Below are positions 26,797-36,036 of a stretch of 64,000 nucleotides of DNA, piece by piece (position 1 is the first letter of the stretch; each line of letters starts with the position of its first letter). Both the position numbers and the translations under genes were made by a program. The DNA is taken from assembly GCA_964411985.1 (NCBI GenBank), contig CAYPNF010000039.1, forward strand, positions 1 to 64,000, given 5' to 3'. The DNA comes from CAYPNF01 sp964411985. Lineage in GTDB: Bacteria > Verrucomicrobiota > Verrucomicrobiia > Limisphaerales > J093. The notes under the pieces are model-generated. The model saw only the letters and a program-made list of their open reading frames with translations. It searched no databases and was not told the origin of the DNA.

Positions 26797-27696
26797 TCAG
26801 AAGGCGGTGAGCTTCTGCAACTCAACAAAGCGCCCCTGAATGTCCTTGCGTGAGATCTTGTCGGTCCGGGAGAGTCCAAAGCCTTCGCAGCAGAAAGACG
26901 CGGTTACACTTCCATACGCCATGGCTTTGCGCAGGTTCTTCTCGACCGATCCCTTGGACGAAGCCAGATACCCAATGAGGCCTCCCACGAAGGAGTCGCC
27001 AGCTCCGGTTGGGTCCACCACTTTTTTTAAAGGATAGGCGGGACAAACGAACATCCCTCCGGGAGAGGAAAGCACGGACCCGTGCTCTCCCTTTTTGACG
27101 ATGACATACTTGGGACCGAGCTTATGAATCAGGGCGGCAGCGCGAATGACATTATCCTCCTGGGTCAGTTGGCGGGCCTCGCTGTCATTGAGAACGAGGG
27201 CATCCACCCGTTTTAGAAGCCGCAGCAGATCCGTCATCGCTATGTTGAGCCAAAGATCCATGGTGTCGGCGATGACGAAGCGGGGCTTGCGCATCTGGTC
27301 CAGGACGTGCAGCTGCAGGCTGGGGGCTATGTTGGCCAACAGCACGTAGGGAGTGCTCTGCGCGGAGGGAGGCAGGATCGGTTGGAAGGTCTCGAACACT
27401 CCCAGCTCGGTCGCCAGGGTTCGCCGGTTGTTCATGTTGACCTCATACTCTCCGGACCAGTGAAAGGTCTTCCCCTCCACAATTTGGAGGCCTGCCAGGT
27501 CGATCCCATGTCTCTGGTAGAGTTGGACGTACTTCTTTGGGAAGTCGTTGCCCACCACTCCAATTAGTTGTACGGGAGAGAAGAAGCTGGCCGCAACTCC
27601 CGCATAGCTCGCAGACCCTCCCAGAAGCCGAGGGTTTTCCGCTTTCGGAGTTTTGATCGAATCCAGGGCCGTGGAACCAACAACCAATACGCTCAT
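26797..27696 (-). CDS. PfkB/ribokinase family carbohydrate kinase
   Basis: 299 residues. Signature 1 region GGSASYAGVAASFFSPVQLIGVVGNDFP and signature 2 DPTGAGDSFVGGLIGYLAS (catalytic Asp and anion hole) are intact. The N-terminus VLVVGSTALDSIKTPK and the adenine-side FVIADTMDLWLN and VDALVLNDSEARQL are typical of the sugar/nucleoside kinase branch that includes adenosine-kinase-like proteins. Phosphorylates a sugar or nucleoside with ATP in the cytosol; the substrate cannot be read. Downstream of thiE on the - strand with a 38-bp gap. Confidence 0.9.
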   Translation of the reverse strand: MSVLVVGSTALDSIKTPKAENPRLLGGSASYAGVAASFFSPVQLIGVVGNDFPKKYVQLYQRHGIDLAGLQIVEGKTFHWSGEYEVNMNNRRTLATELGVFETFQPILPPSAQSTPYVLLANIAPSLQLHVLDQMRKPRFVIADTMDLWLNIAMTDLLRLLKRVDALVLNDSEARQLTQEDNVIRAAALIHKLGPKYVIVKKGEHGSVLSSPGGMFVCPAYPLKKVVDPTGAGDSFVGGLIGYLASSKGSVEKNLRKAMAYGSVTASFCCEGFGLSRTDKISRKDIQGRFVELQKLTAF

Positions 27697-27734
27697 AGTG
27701 TCAAGGGAATGTCGAGATTACCCGTAATTGGCGG

Positions 27735-28388
27735 CTACCCTAGCTGTCGTCGGAACTGCTGGCAAGCCTCCGCCACATCCGGAGCATTTAGGATGGCCGA
27801 TACCACGCAAATTCGGGTCGCACCTGCTGCAAGCACCGTTTTTAGGTTGCCGAGATGAATCCCCCCGATCGCAAACCAGGGAAGGCGCAGGTTTGCCGCC
27901 GCCCAGCGGACATATTCCAGCGTCACGGGCCGGGCCGTCGGCTTAGTCCCGGTGGCATAGACAGGGCCAATGGCCACATAACTGGCGCCCGCTGCCACCG
28001 CCCGCGAGGCTTGCGGCGGTGCGTGGGAGCTCAGTCCGATCTGGGGCATGTTCCGCCCCGCCAGACCCCGCTCCTTCGCTAGATCGTTGATGTGCAGAAA
28101 ACCCGCGTCAAAGAAATCTTCCTGGCCCAGATGACACCACGCTGCTCCCACCTCCGATGCGATGTCCAGATGATCGTTGATGACCAGCGGCACCTCCGCG
28201 GCGGAGGTGATCGGCAAGATATCTCGCGCTAGCGTCAGAACCTGCGCTTTCGAAGCACCCTTGGCCCGGAGTTGGATGATATCGCTTCCTCCGCTGCAGA
28301 GTGCTTCTGCGACCTGCGCCGGACGCCGCCCGTTCAAGTAGGCGGTGTCGACGAAGGTGTACAATCGGCAATCCGCAATGTCCCTCAC
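27735..28388 (-). CDS. thiE: Thiamine-phosphate synthase
   Basis: A 217-residue TIM barrel joining HMP-diphosphate and thiazole phosphate to give thiamine phosphate. ThiE motifs: LYTFVDTAYLNGRRPAQVAEAL, IIQLRAKGASKAQ (substrate-binding), VPLVINDHLDIASEVGA (the INDH/R strand), WCHLGQEDF, IGLSSHAPPQASRAVAAGASYVAIGPVYATGTKP and WFAIGGIHLGNL. All expected loops are present and the length is normal. The GTG start overlaps the stop of the DUF1080 gene (GTGA), so translation is probably coupled. No other thiamine gene or TPP riboswitch is evident in the window. Confidence 0.92.
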   Translation of the reverse strand: MRDIADCRLYTFVDTAYLNGRRPAQVAEALCSGGSDIIQLRAKGASKAQVLTLARDILPITSAAEVPLVINDHLDIASEVGAAWCHLGQEDFFDAGFLHINDLAKERGLAGRNMPQIGLSSHAPPQASRAVAAGASYVAIGPVYATGTKPTARPVTLEYVRWAAANLRLPWFAIGGIHLGNLKTVLAAGATRICVVSAILNAPDVAEACQQFRRQLG

Positions 28389-28975
28389 TTCGCCTCCGTC
28401 GTCTGGATCCGGATATTCCGAAACTCAAACGCCCGGTCCTCGGCTTGGAAACCAATATACCCCTTCTCGCGATCGAGCCCTTCGTACTCCCAAGATCTCT
28501 CGCCATCCATATCCAACGTGATCTTCTTTCCCTTCACTTCGATGCGAACCTTGATCCACTTGTCCACCGGTAACTTCGGCGACTCGGCGGGCACGATGGG
28601 TTTGTAGCCCTTCACCAGTCCGCCGAGGGCGTCGTAGCGGAGATTGACCTGCCAGCCGTCCGTCGGCCATGGTTTTCCCTCGGCCCCGCATCGTACAAAG
28701 ATCCCGCTGTCGTACTTGTCCACCAAGGCCTTCCACTCCAGCTCCAGGACAAAATCCTGGTATTCCTTCTCGGTTCTGAGCCAGCCCATCCCCTTGTTGA
28801 GGCGCAGATTGCCTTCGTGTACGTCAAAACTGACATCATGTACCGGGACCCAACCCTGCAAGTCTTTGCCGTTGAATAGCTCCTTTCCGACAGGGTCAGC
28901 CGAGTGAGCGGCGCAGGCGAGAAGGAGGGCGGCGGTTGTTGCGGTCCAGAATCGGGTAGGAGAGGTGAGTTTCAT
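28385..28975 (-). CDS. Secreted DUF1080 protein (3-keto-disaccharide hydrolase family)
   Basis: About 196 residues from ATG 28975, which places a signal peptide (FWTATTAALLLACAAHSADP) at the N-terminus; the frame extends further upstream without similarity. The body is the concanavalin-like DUF1080 jelly roll: KELFNGKDLQGW at the start, NLRLNKGMGWLRTEKEYQDFVLELEW, SGIFVRCGAEGKPWPTDGWQVNL, and the end IGFQAEDRAFEFRNIRIQT. Related proteins act as 3-keto-glycoside hydrolases. Unusual company: it is overlapped by thiE, a cytosolic cofactor gene. A larger family member is at 52760. Confidence 0.85.
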   Translation of the reverse strand: MKLTSPTRFWTATTAALLLACAAHSADPVGKELFNGKDLQGWVPVHDVSFDVHEGNLRLNKGMGWLRTEKEYQDFVLELEWKALVDKYDSGIFVRCGAEGKPWPTDGWQVNLRYDALGGLVKGYKPIVPAESPKLPVDKWIKVRIEVKGKKITLDMDGERSWEYEGLDREKGYIGFQAEDRAFEFRNIRIQTTEAK

Positions 28976-29243
28976 GGTTAATGGCAGTAGGGCTGATCTA
29001 ACCGATTCACCCGCTACTACGTCAAGCCTCGTGTGAGCATCCTCGCGAGGGTGGGTTTGTCTCGATCGCACATCCTGGCCACCCCCGGCTCTGGTTTTGC
29101 CTGACAGAAGAAGCCCTACTAGACGAAGAGTCTGATCTCGGAGAGGATCTCTCTGTGTCGGCGATGCTGATAACGTGAGGCTTGCATGGAGCCACTGTTC
29201 CAGCGACATTCTAAGAAACCCTCATCGATGCGCGGATGGCACA

Positions 29244-29900
29244 ATGAACGAGCAAATACTGAGAATCCTGCTGGTGGACGACCACCGGATCGTGCGTGAC
29301 GGCCTGCGGTTGTTGATCCAGGAGCATCCCGATCTGACGGTGGTGGGCGAAGCCTCCGGGGGTACGGAAGCCCTCACCTTGGTGCGCGAACTCCGGCCCG
29401 ACCTCATCCTGATGGACATCCATCTTCAGGACTCCAACGGGATCGAGGTTTCTCGTCAAATCCTCACCGACTGGCCCCAGGCGCGCATCATCATCCTTTC
29501 GGCCCACCCCGACCCCGACTTCGTTTCTGCTGCCCTCCAGGCGGGAGTTTCTGCCTACATGGTGAAAGAGAATGCCGCCGAGGACCTGATCCGGGCCATT
29601 CGCGCTGTCCGTGCGGGGAAAACCTATCTTTGTCCCGAGGTGGCGGGCGCCATGGTGAGTGAGTTGCGGCGTGCCAAGGAGGGAACCGAACGGGTTGGTC
29701 GTGCCCCGCTTTCGGTGCGCGAGCGGGAAGTTCTGCGTTTAGTGGCGGAGGGTCTGCGTAACAAGGAGATATCCAACCGCCTCACGGTAAGCATCAAGAC
29801 GATCGAAACCTATCGGTCGCGACTCATGCACAAACTAGGGTTGGCCAGTTCCGCCGAATTGGTCCGGTATGCCATCCGGGAGGGGATTACTTCTCCCTAG
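29244..29900 (+). CDS. NarL/FixJ-type response regulator
   Basis: About 218 residues from ATG 29244. Receiver domain residues 1-120: acidic DD in LLVDDHRIVRDGLRLL, phospho-acceptor Asp in PDLILMDIHLQD, Thr/Ser switch in IILSAHPD and Lys in YMVKENA. C-terminal LuxR-type helix-turn-helix: LSVREREVLRLVAEGLRNKEIS, TVSIKTIETYRSRLMHKLG. A sensor kinase partner is not encoded next to it. Binds DNA as a phosphorylated dimer in the family; target unknown. The following L,D-transpeptidase gene begins 44 bp later on the same strand. Confidence 0.92.
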   Translation: MNEQILRILLVDDHRIVRDGLRLLIQEHPDLTVVGEASGGTEALTLVRELRPDLILMDIHLQDSNGIEVSRQILTDWPQARIIILSAHPDPDFVSAALQAGVSAYMVKENAAEDLIRAIRAVRAGKTYLCPEVAGAMVSELRRAKEGTERVGRAPLSVREREVLRLVAEGLRNKEISNRLTVSIKTIETYRSRLMHKLGLASSAELVRYAIREGITSP

Positions 29901-29944
29901 CAGGATCGCGGCGGGTTCGCTGCGTTGGGGCTTGAGCTTTCTGC

Positions 29945-31156
29945 TTGGGCCTGTCGCCCCTTTTGTGGCTAACTCTCCTCGTGCAGATCTATACCAAGTA
30001 CAAAGCGGGGCGGGGGCGGGGGCCTCTGCGCACGGCTTTCTACTGGCTCCTAGTCCTCGGGGGCCTGAGCTTCCTGGTGTGGGTCTTCCTGGACTCTGGC
30101 CGGCGAGGGGAGGTGTTGCCCGCAGATCCTGCATCGCGCCGGAAACCTCCACCGCGTCCTCCTGCGGCTTCCGTGAGTCGTGACGGGGCTCCCTGGGTGC
30201 CAGGTTTCGAGAATCGGGAGCCCACCAATCCAGCCGCTTCACGACCCGCGCCTCCGTCCTTTACCCCAGGTGCTTATGTCGTGTCTGACGGAACCTATCC
30301 CCGTCCGGTGGCCAACCTCCTCGAGGCCCAAATCGCTCTGGCTCGCCGCGGAGTCTCACCGGGGTCTCTCGATGGGGCCATTGGCGGCCAGACTCGGACC
30401 GCCTTACGGGTGTTTCAGGCGGTGTATGATTTGCGGGTGACGGGGCAAATGGATCCGACCACCCGTTCCCGCCTCACCTTGGACGCTGCCCCTTTCATCA
30501 ACATCGTGGTAGGCCCACAAGACCTGGCCCGCCTGCTTCCACTGAGCCCAACCTGGCTGGGAAAATCGCTGCAACCCAGGCTCGATTACGAGACCATTCT
30601 CGAGCTAGTTGCCGAGCGCTACCAATCGCATCCGTCGCTCATTCAGCGCCTCAACCCATCCGTCAACTGGACAAACGTCACTCCAGGCACCGCCCTACTC
30701 GTTCCCAATGTCTGGACCCTCGCTCCGGCGCGAAAGGCCGCATTCGCCAAGATCTACCTCGCTTCCAAGATCCTGCAGGCGTTTGACGCTCAGAACCAGA
30801 TGCTGGCCCATTTCCCCTGCAGCATTGCGCGCCGGGTGGACAAACGCCCCACCGGAATGTTGCAGGTCGTGGTGATCGCCCCCAACCCCAATTACACCTT
30901 CAACCCCCAGATCTTCCCGGAATCGCCCGAAGCGAATCAGCTCGGTCGCACCCTGAATCTGCCCGCGGGCCCCAACAACCCCGTGGGGGTGGTGTGGATT
31001 GGCCTGGATCGTCCCGGCTACGGCATTCACGGCACTCCGCGGCCGGAAGACGTCGGACGCACCGAATCTCATGGTTGCTTCCGCCTCGCTAACTGGAACG
31101 CCGAGTTCCTGGCGCGGCTGGTGGCAGTTGGCACCCCGATCTACGTGGAACCTTGA
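29945..31156 (+). CDS. Membrane-anchored L,D-transpeptidase with peptidoglycan-binding domain
   Basis: 403 residues with TTG as apparent start. Residues about 30-50 form a membrane anchor (FYWLLVLGGLSFLVWVFL), followed by a Pro-rich linker and a PG_binding_1 domain (NLLEAQIALARRGVSPGSLDGAIGGQTRTALRVFQ). A LysM-like stretch (YETILELVAERYQSHPSLIQRLNP) precedes the YkuD catalytic domain (KIYLASKILQAFD to the end). The active site is complete: His in YGIHGTPRPEDVG and the S/T-HGC motif in TESHGCFRLAN. Cross-links peptidoglycan or attaches proteins to it in the periplasm. Its stop overlaps the next start (TGATG). Confidence 0.9.
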   Translation: MGLSPLLWLTLLVQIYTKYKAGRGRGPLRTAFYWLLVLGGLSFLVWVFLDSGRRGEVLPADPASRRKPPPRPPAASVSRDGAPWVPGFENREPTNPAASRPAPPSFTPGAYVVSDGTYPRPVANLLEAQIALARRGVSPGSLDGAIGGQTRTALRVFQAVYDLRVTGQMDPTTRSRLTLDAAPFINIVVGPQDLARLLPLSPTWLGKSLQPRLDYETILELVAERYQSHPSLIQRLNPSVNWTNVTPGTALLVPNVWTLAPARKAAFAKIYLASKILQAFDAQNQMLAHFPCSIARRVDKRPTGMLQVVVIAPNPNYTFNPQIFPESPEANQLGRTLNLPAGPNNPVGVVWIGLDRPGYGIHGTPRPEDVGRTESHGCFRLANWNAEFLARLVAVGTPIYVEP

Positions 31157-31701
31157 TGGGAAAGTTCAGTTTCCATTTGGAGTCCCAGGATCGGAAGCGC
31201 AGTCTTCCCGCCAAGGTCATCGTGGGCCAGCGTGATCAGGAATCCTCACGCCATGTGATTCTGAAGCTGTTGAGCTATCTTCTCTTTTACCGCGAGCGCC
31301 TGCATATTGAGTACCAGCTTCACAACGATAACATCCCGTTCGAGCCGGATCTTGTGGAGTTAGATTACGAGCTGCAGCCCGTCTTCTGGTGCGAATGCGG
31401 AGACTGCGGTGTGCCGAAGCTAGACCGTCTCGCTGTCAAGGTCCCCGCAGCCGAGATCTGGGTCATCAAGGGTTGCCGCTCCGAGGCGGAGCAATTGTTT
31501 CACGCGGTCCAGAAGGCGGAGCTCCGCAAGAACCGGTATACGATCGTCGGCCTGGAAGGGGAGATGATGGAGGAGCTATGCAGCCTGCTCAAGCCGCGCA
31601 ACCAGGTCTTTTGGGTGGCGGGAGGTTTCGAGCCTCCTCTCCTCCAGTTCGATTTCAACGGACTCTGGTTCGATACCTCCTTCGCGGTCTGGCGACATTG
31701 A
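31156..31701 (+). CDS. YaeQ-like protein
   Basis: 181 residues resembling YaeQ, a small family with a PD-(D/E)XK-like core and no settled function. Seen: SRHVILKLLSYLLFYRERLHIEYQL (YaeQ helix with LRLLAW..ERL), DYELQPVFWCECGDCGVPKLDRLAVKVPAAEIWVIKGC (the region that carries the nuclease-like acidic residues), and the closing LWFDTSFAVW. The CECGDC stretch with three cysteines is noteworthy. ATG shares one base with the upstream stop, so it is coupled to the L,D-transpeptidase gene. Confidence 0.65.
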   Translation: MGKFSFHLESQDRKRSLPAKVIVGQRDQESSRHVILKLLSYLLFYRERLHIEYQLHNDNIPFEPDLVELDYELQPVFWCECGDCGVPKLDRLAVKVPAAEIWVIKGCRSEAEQLFHAVQKAELRKNRYTIVGLEGEMMEELCSLLKPRNQVFWVAGGFEPPLLQFDFNGLWFDTSFAVWRH

Positions 31702-31940
31702 CTGAATCAGTCATCCGCAGATCTGCACCGATTTTAGGCCGGCGATGACGGCAAGAACAGGGAAGGGGACGGAAGAAGACAGAAGGAGGAGACCATACGA
31801 AAACTAGTGCGGTGTGCTGGTTAATGCTGAGGTGAAATGGCACGTTCCGTTTTATCCGAGCTTGCCTAAAGCTCACGGGTCAAGTCGTCGATAACGTTGA
31901 CAGGTTGGCAGAGTGCCTCTGCCACCGAGTTCGCAGCAGC

Positions 31941-32453
31941 ATGGATGCAGATGAGACAAATATCAGGACCGGGGCCAGTTCGATGGAATGTTGCGCTCTG
32001 ACCTCAGAAGCTCAGCCTGTGGAATGCGAGGAGAGAGTACAGATCCTGAATCGCCCGAGTGCAAAGATCCTGCTTGTTGACGATGAGCCATGGTTCCGCG
32101 TGGCGCAAGCGCGCCTGCTGCGCCGCCAGGGATACAGAGTATTCGAAGCGTCCAACGGTAAGGAGGCGGAGCGAGTTTTCCTGCGGGATCATCCCGACTT
32201 GATCATCACGGACATGTGCATGCCCGAGCGCGATGGCTTGGACACGATTCGAAGGATGGGAGAGATGGATCCACTCGTGCCGGTGATCGCGATGTCGGGC
32301 AGCGGTAGGCTGATGAAGGGAGATTGTCTGGCATTCGCACACTACTTGGGGGTGGTTCGAACCCTCGAAAAGCCGTTCTCTATGGACGAGTTGCTCGCCG
32401 CAGTCCGTAGTGCCTTACCCTTTCTGGGGGCGAGTCTTGCCTTGGCCGAGTAG
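31941..32453 (+). CDS. Single-domain response regulator (receiver only)
   Basis: About 170 residues. The first 40 are unstructured, then a CheY-like receiver: acidic pair in KILLVDDEPWFRVAQARLL, phospho-Asp in PDLIITDMCMPERDGLDTI, Ser switch in VIAMSGSGRL and Lys in VRTLEKPFSMDELL. No output domain, so it acts by protein contact or in a phosphorelay. The 239-bp gap upstream (31702-31940) contains nothing I can identify. No kinase gene is adjacent; the closest regulator gene is at 29244. Confidence 0.88.
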   Translation: MDADETNIRTGASSMECCALTSEAQPVECEERVQILNRPSAKILLVDDEPWFRVAQARLLRRQGYRVFEASNGKEAERVFLRDHPDLIITDMCMPERDGLDTIRRMGEMDPLVPVIAMSGSGRLMKGDCLAFAHYLGVVRTLEKPFSMDELLAAVRSALPFLGASLALAE

Positions 32454-32465
32454 CTTCGACCTTCT

Positions 32466-34910
32466 TCAGCGACGTTCGCGGTATTTGAGGAAATGCTCGA
32501 AGAAGGAGTAGATCTGCTCATTGGACTCTTCGGTGGGGGCGTGATCGGGACGGGTCGTCATGGCTACGCGGTTGGTGAATCCGAGCAGTTGGTTGACCGC
32601 CACTGCATGGCGGAGGGCATCCCATCGTTCGGGAGGGTCTTCGGAGCCGCCGGATACTAGGAAAGGACGGGGAGCGATCAGCGCGTGCAACTCATGGAGA
32701 TCATGGCCGGCTTCGATCAGGCGTTGGTACGCTCCCGTGCGTGGATTGTCTGGCGTGGGGAGGCCCGCCTGCGGTCGTTTGTGGGCCGGATCCAGCCCCA
32801 GATACCAAGGTTCCCAGTAGTTTACGTTCGGACGGGTCTCATCAAACACAATCCCCGGATCGCTCACCGCCACCGCGGCGAACTTGTCCCAGAGCGCTCC
32901 GCCGAACATCGCCCATTTCCCTCCGTACGAATGACCCACAATACCGATTCGCTTGGAGTCGACATAAGGCAGGCGGGCCAGGGCTTGCCAGCAGGTGGCG
33001 GCGACGTAGGCGTGGTAGGAGAGCGGTTGGCACCGGGCTTTGCCCAGTTCAGGTTGCCACGCGTTGCCACCCGGGGTGCCTATGTTCAGCGTTACAAAGC
33101 CGCGCCGCGCGAGTTGACTACCGAAATCGCGTAGCGGCTCTTTGCCCAAACCGACGCTGGTCTCCGGCTCGTAGTACACCACCAGCACCGCAGGAAAAGG
33201 TCCTTTGCCTTCTGGTTCTAAGAGCCACCCTCGGGCGGTTTGGTCCTCCGCGATCGGAAGTTCTACGCGGTGCTGCTTGAAGTTGTCCCTGGGTGTGGTG
33301 TCGAGGACCTGGATCAACGGCTTGTGCAGAACCGCTGGCCATGGACCCATGATCTCGTGCCACTCGCGCAGGATTTCCCCACGCCGCTTTGTCCAAGCGC
33401 TTCGAGTCTTCACGGTGGTGCCATCTCTTTGGATCAAGGGGGATCGGTAAGCAGTGACATGGGTCGCGCGAGGGGCAGGTGGTTCGAAAGCCGCTTGGAT
33501 CTTTCGCCACGCCTGCGACGGGTTGGTGCCGGTGATCACTGCACGACGATACCGGGTCAGGGCAGGGTTCCCGTCATCGGTTACCATCACCACCAGATGA
33601 ATGGAAGCGCCCGCGGCGTCCTGCGGCACGGTCAAAGTTGCGGTGGCGGTATTCGTGCCTTCCAGGGTCACCGATCCACGATAGCTGCCCGCTTCGGCGT
33701 ACACGAACCATTCGAAGCTCAGGTGATCCTGGTCCGGATCACTCGAGCTACGTGCGTCCAGAATCTGCCGCGAACCGGTGTTGGCATGGTAGCGGAGGAT
33801 CTCGGTACCTCCCACGCCGTTCAGGACCACGCGCGGGGGGTGATTCGCTTTTGCCCTCGGCTGAGCGCACCAGTCCAACCGCGCCTTGAAGTCGTTCTGG
33901 AGAGGAACAGCCCAGCGACGAAGGGTGTTATCGCGGTCGGTGGTTCCTTGCCAGTGGTCTTGCAGGTTGGCCCAGTAATAGGTGTCGGCGCCTGGACGAT
34001 GTCCATACCGTCCACCCCAACTGCCCCAGGTCGGTTCAGTCGGGTCATTCAGCCCCGTTGGAACCAGGTAAAGGAAGGTCATCGTATCGCCCTCCTTTTG
34101 CCAGTGCGTGGTATTGGTCGGATACATGGCTCCCAGCGGTCCGTGCCCTGTGCGCACATCCCGTTCCACGTCGAAACCGCCCGCCTTGGCGGTGATGGCG
34201 GAGAAGCGATGATACCAGCGTTTTCCGTCCAGCTCGGGCCTCAAGGTGTCCACCCAGAGCCTCCACCGAGGTTCCACGGTCCAGGTGTGAGTTCCGAACC
34301 GGTCGTCCGAACTCAACCGTAACCGGGACTTGAAACGGGCGTACCCTTCCTTTCCACGTTCGCGGAGCACGCGATCCAGCGCGCGTTGGAGGCAGCTGGG
34401 AGCAGAACCGTTGTCCGTTCCCCAGTTGGAGAACCATACAGGGCGAGGATCGTCCCTATCTACCGCTGCAAGGATGAGGTTGACTCCGTCCTCGGTATCT
34501 TCGTATCCGGCGACAGTACGTTGCAGAAGCACCTCGGGCTTGGGGTAACGAGGATCGTGCTGAACAAGCCTGGTATGGCATTCACCGTAGGCCGCCACGA
34601 GCGACCGGACGATCCCCAGCCCCGTGCGCTCGCGATTCCGGTTCTCACCGTCCCGTGCGTGAGGTCGGTTGGCTATGATGCCCTCGATGTCCCACTCGTT
34701 GGAGTAGAGAAGGAAACGGACCAGGGACTGCTCATCATCCGGATCACCTCCCGCATCGGTTTCGATGATGTACCGAAGGCGGTCGGCACTGCCACTCTCC
34801 CCACTCATCGCTGACCAGCAGCTCCCGGGTGCTAGGAGCAGGAGTAGGATCCAGGACAGCCATCTTGGAGTTGGGCAATTGCCATCGTTCCCTTCTGAAG
34901 CCGAGTCCAT
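32466..34910 (-). CDS. DUF1593 nucleoside-hydrolase-like protein fused to an alpha/beta hydrolase
   Basis: About 814 residues from ATG 34910 (a TTG 42 bp upstream is in frame). Signal peptide WLSWILLLLLAPGSCWSA. First part (to about 345): DUF1593, related to inosine-uridine nucleoside hydrolases, with the Asp cluster ETDAGGDPDDEQSLVRFL and VWFSNWGTDNGSAP. Middle: an Ig-like DUF1593 C-terminal domain (ILDARSSSDPDQDHLSFEWFVY, VTDDGNPALTRYRRAVI). Last 330 residues: an acetyl-xylan-esterase/dienelactone-hydrolase-like domain, with nucleophile Ser in GHSYGG, acid Asp in GGSEDPP and His in RPDHAPT. Both halves occur as separate secreted proteins in this phylum; one polypeptide would combine a glycosidic-bond and an ester hydrolase for polysaccharide work. 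Substrates unknown. Confidence 0.82.
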   Translation of the reverse strand: MDSASEGNDGNCPTPRWLSWILLLLLAPGSCWSAMSGESGSADRLRYIIETDAGGDPDDEQSLVRFLLYSNEWDIEGIIANRPHARDGENRNRERTGLGIVRSLVAAYGECHTRLVQHDPRYPKPEVLLQRTVAGYEDTEDGVNLILAAVDRDDPRPVWFSNWGTDNGSAPSCLQRALDRVLRERGKEGYARFKSRLRLSSDDRFGTHTWTVEPRWRLWVDTLRPELDGKRWYHRFSAITAKAGGFDVERDVRTGHGPLGAMYPTNTTHWQKEGDTMTFLYLVPTGLNDPTEPTWGSWGGRYGHRPGADTYYWANLQDHWQGTTDRDNTLRRWAVPLQNDFKARLDWCAQPRAKANHPPRVVLNGVGGTEILRYHANTGSRQILDARSSSDPDQDHLSFEWFVYAEAGSYRGSVTLEGTNTATATLTVPQDAAGASIHLVVMVTDDGNPALTRYRRAVITGTNPSQAWRKIQAAFEPPAPRATHVTAYRSPLIQRDGTTVKTRSAWTKRRGEILREWHEIMGPWPAVLHKPLIQVLDTTPRDNFKQHRVELPIAEDQTARGWLLEPEGKGPFPAVLVVYYEPETSVGLGKEPLRDFGSQLARRGFVTLNIGTPGGNAWQPELGKARCQPLSYHAYVAATCWQALARLPYVDSKRIGIVGHSYGGKWAMFGGALWDKFAAVAVSDPGIVFDETRPNVNYWEPWYLGLDPAHKRPQAGLPTPDNPRTGAYQRLIEAGHDLHELHALIAPRPFLVSGGSEDPPERWDALRHAVAVNQLLGFTNRVAMTTRPDHAPTEESNEQIYSFFEHFLKYRERR

Positions 34911-34985
34911 GAGGGAAGGTATTCCAGAACCACCGGCAAGCCAAGCCTGCAAAGAGCCGCGCGGCGCTTCGACCTCGCCTAATTC

Positions 34986-35747
34986 TCAGAAGCTCAGGGA
35001 GAGGCTGAGGGTTCCCACGACGTGCGCTACGGCAGCTGAGTTGTCGATTCGGGGTGATCCGCTGCCTTCGAAGTAGTTTTCGAAACCTTCCGTATAGGCA
35101 ACTCCCGGGGTGACCTTAACGTGCTTGGCAATCTCGAACGGCATGGTCAGCCCGATCAGATAGTAGCTGCCCGTGTTCTCCACCCTAGGGGACGCTCGGT
35201 TGACCACGTTGTTCGCCCAGAAAGTTCCGACTGAGGCGGTGAAATCCAGTTCCGTCCGCAGCGCTTTTAACGGCACTGCGTAAGCCGCGCTCAGCTCAAA
35301 AGTTGGCCCTTCCAGAACCACGTCGTAATACACTTTGGGCGTCAGTTTGATCCCTGCCACGGTATAGTTGACTGCAAGAGAGGGTTCGTAGGTGTCACGG
35401 TAGAAGCCGTCGTCAGGATCGGCATTCGGGAAAAGGTAGGCGGTGAAGCCTGGCACGATACTGAATTTGTCGCTTACCACGAAAGAGTAGGAAATGTACA
35501 GATCCAGCTCAGGATCGGAGAGCCCCGGAACGCGGTCGGCAATGGGAGTACTGGCCCAGAGCCCTGCGGTGAACTTGCCAACTCCTACCTCCATGGCCGG
35601 TTGGAATGCGCTTCCGCCCATGCGGACTCCGCGAAACATGTAGTCGGAGACGATCGATGGCGTGACCGTGACCGAAACGTCGGCGGCCTGAACGATTCCA
35701 GCAGCGAAAGTCGGGATCAGTGACAACACTAAGACTTTGGATTTCAT
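34986..35747 (-). CDS. Outer-membrane beta-barrel protein (TorF/TIGR02001-like)
   Basis: 253 residues; ATG 35747 is followed by a signal peptide (KVLVLSLIPTFAAGIVQAAD). The rest is alternating beta strands ending in the C-terminal aromatic LSLSLSF, the outer-membrane insertion signal. SDYMFRGVRMGGSAFQPAMEVGVGKFTAGLWAS resembles the TIGR02001/TorF start seen in barrel proteins of unknown cargo. Divergently placed from the Gfo/Idh gene across a 289-bp gap without a recognised site. Confidence 0.78.
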   Translation of the reverse strand: MKSKVLVLSLIPTFAAGIVQAADVSVTVTPSIVSDYMFRGVRMGGSAFQPAMEVGVGKFTAGLWASTPIADRVPGLSDPELDLYISYSFVVSDKFSIVPGFTAYLFPNADPDDGFYRDTYEPSLAVNYTVAGIKLTPKVYYDVVLEGPTFELSAAYAVPLKALRTELDFTASVGTFWANNVVNRASPRVENTGSYYLIGLTMPFEIAKHVKVTPGVAYTEGFENYFEGSGSPRIDNSAAVAHVVGTLSLSLSF

Positions 35748-36036
35748 GGAATGGATACGGTGATCCCGCGATTTGTGGTCTTCATTTCCAGAACCACGTT
35801 GGATCGTCGGAACGCAGCGCATACGCACTCCAGTACGCATCCACTGCATAGGTTCTCTTCTCGCCCCAGAAACTTGGGCGATCACCGAACCTCGACGAAA
35901 CTCGCCAGACCCAGTGAAGAATCGGCAGGGTAAGGTGTTTGCTTGATCTTCCTCGGCTAGCTCTGGAATCCCTTTACAATCCTCCTGTGTTTGGCCGAGA
36001 ATATGCTTTCTGAAGCTGCTTTGTAATTGGTTGACC

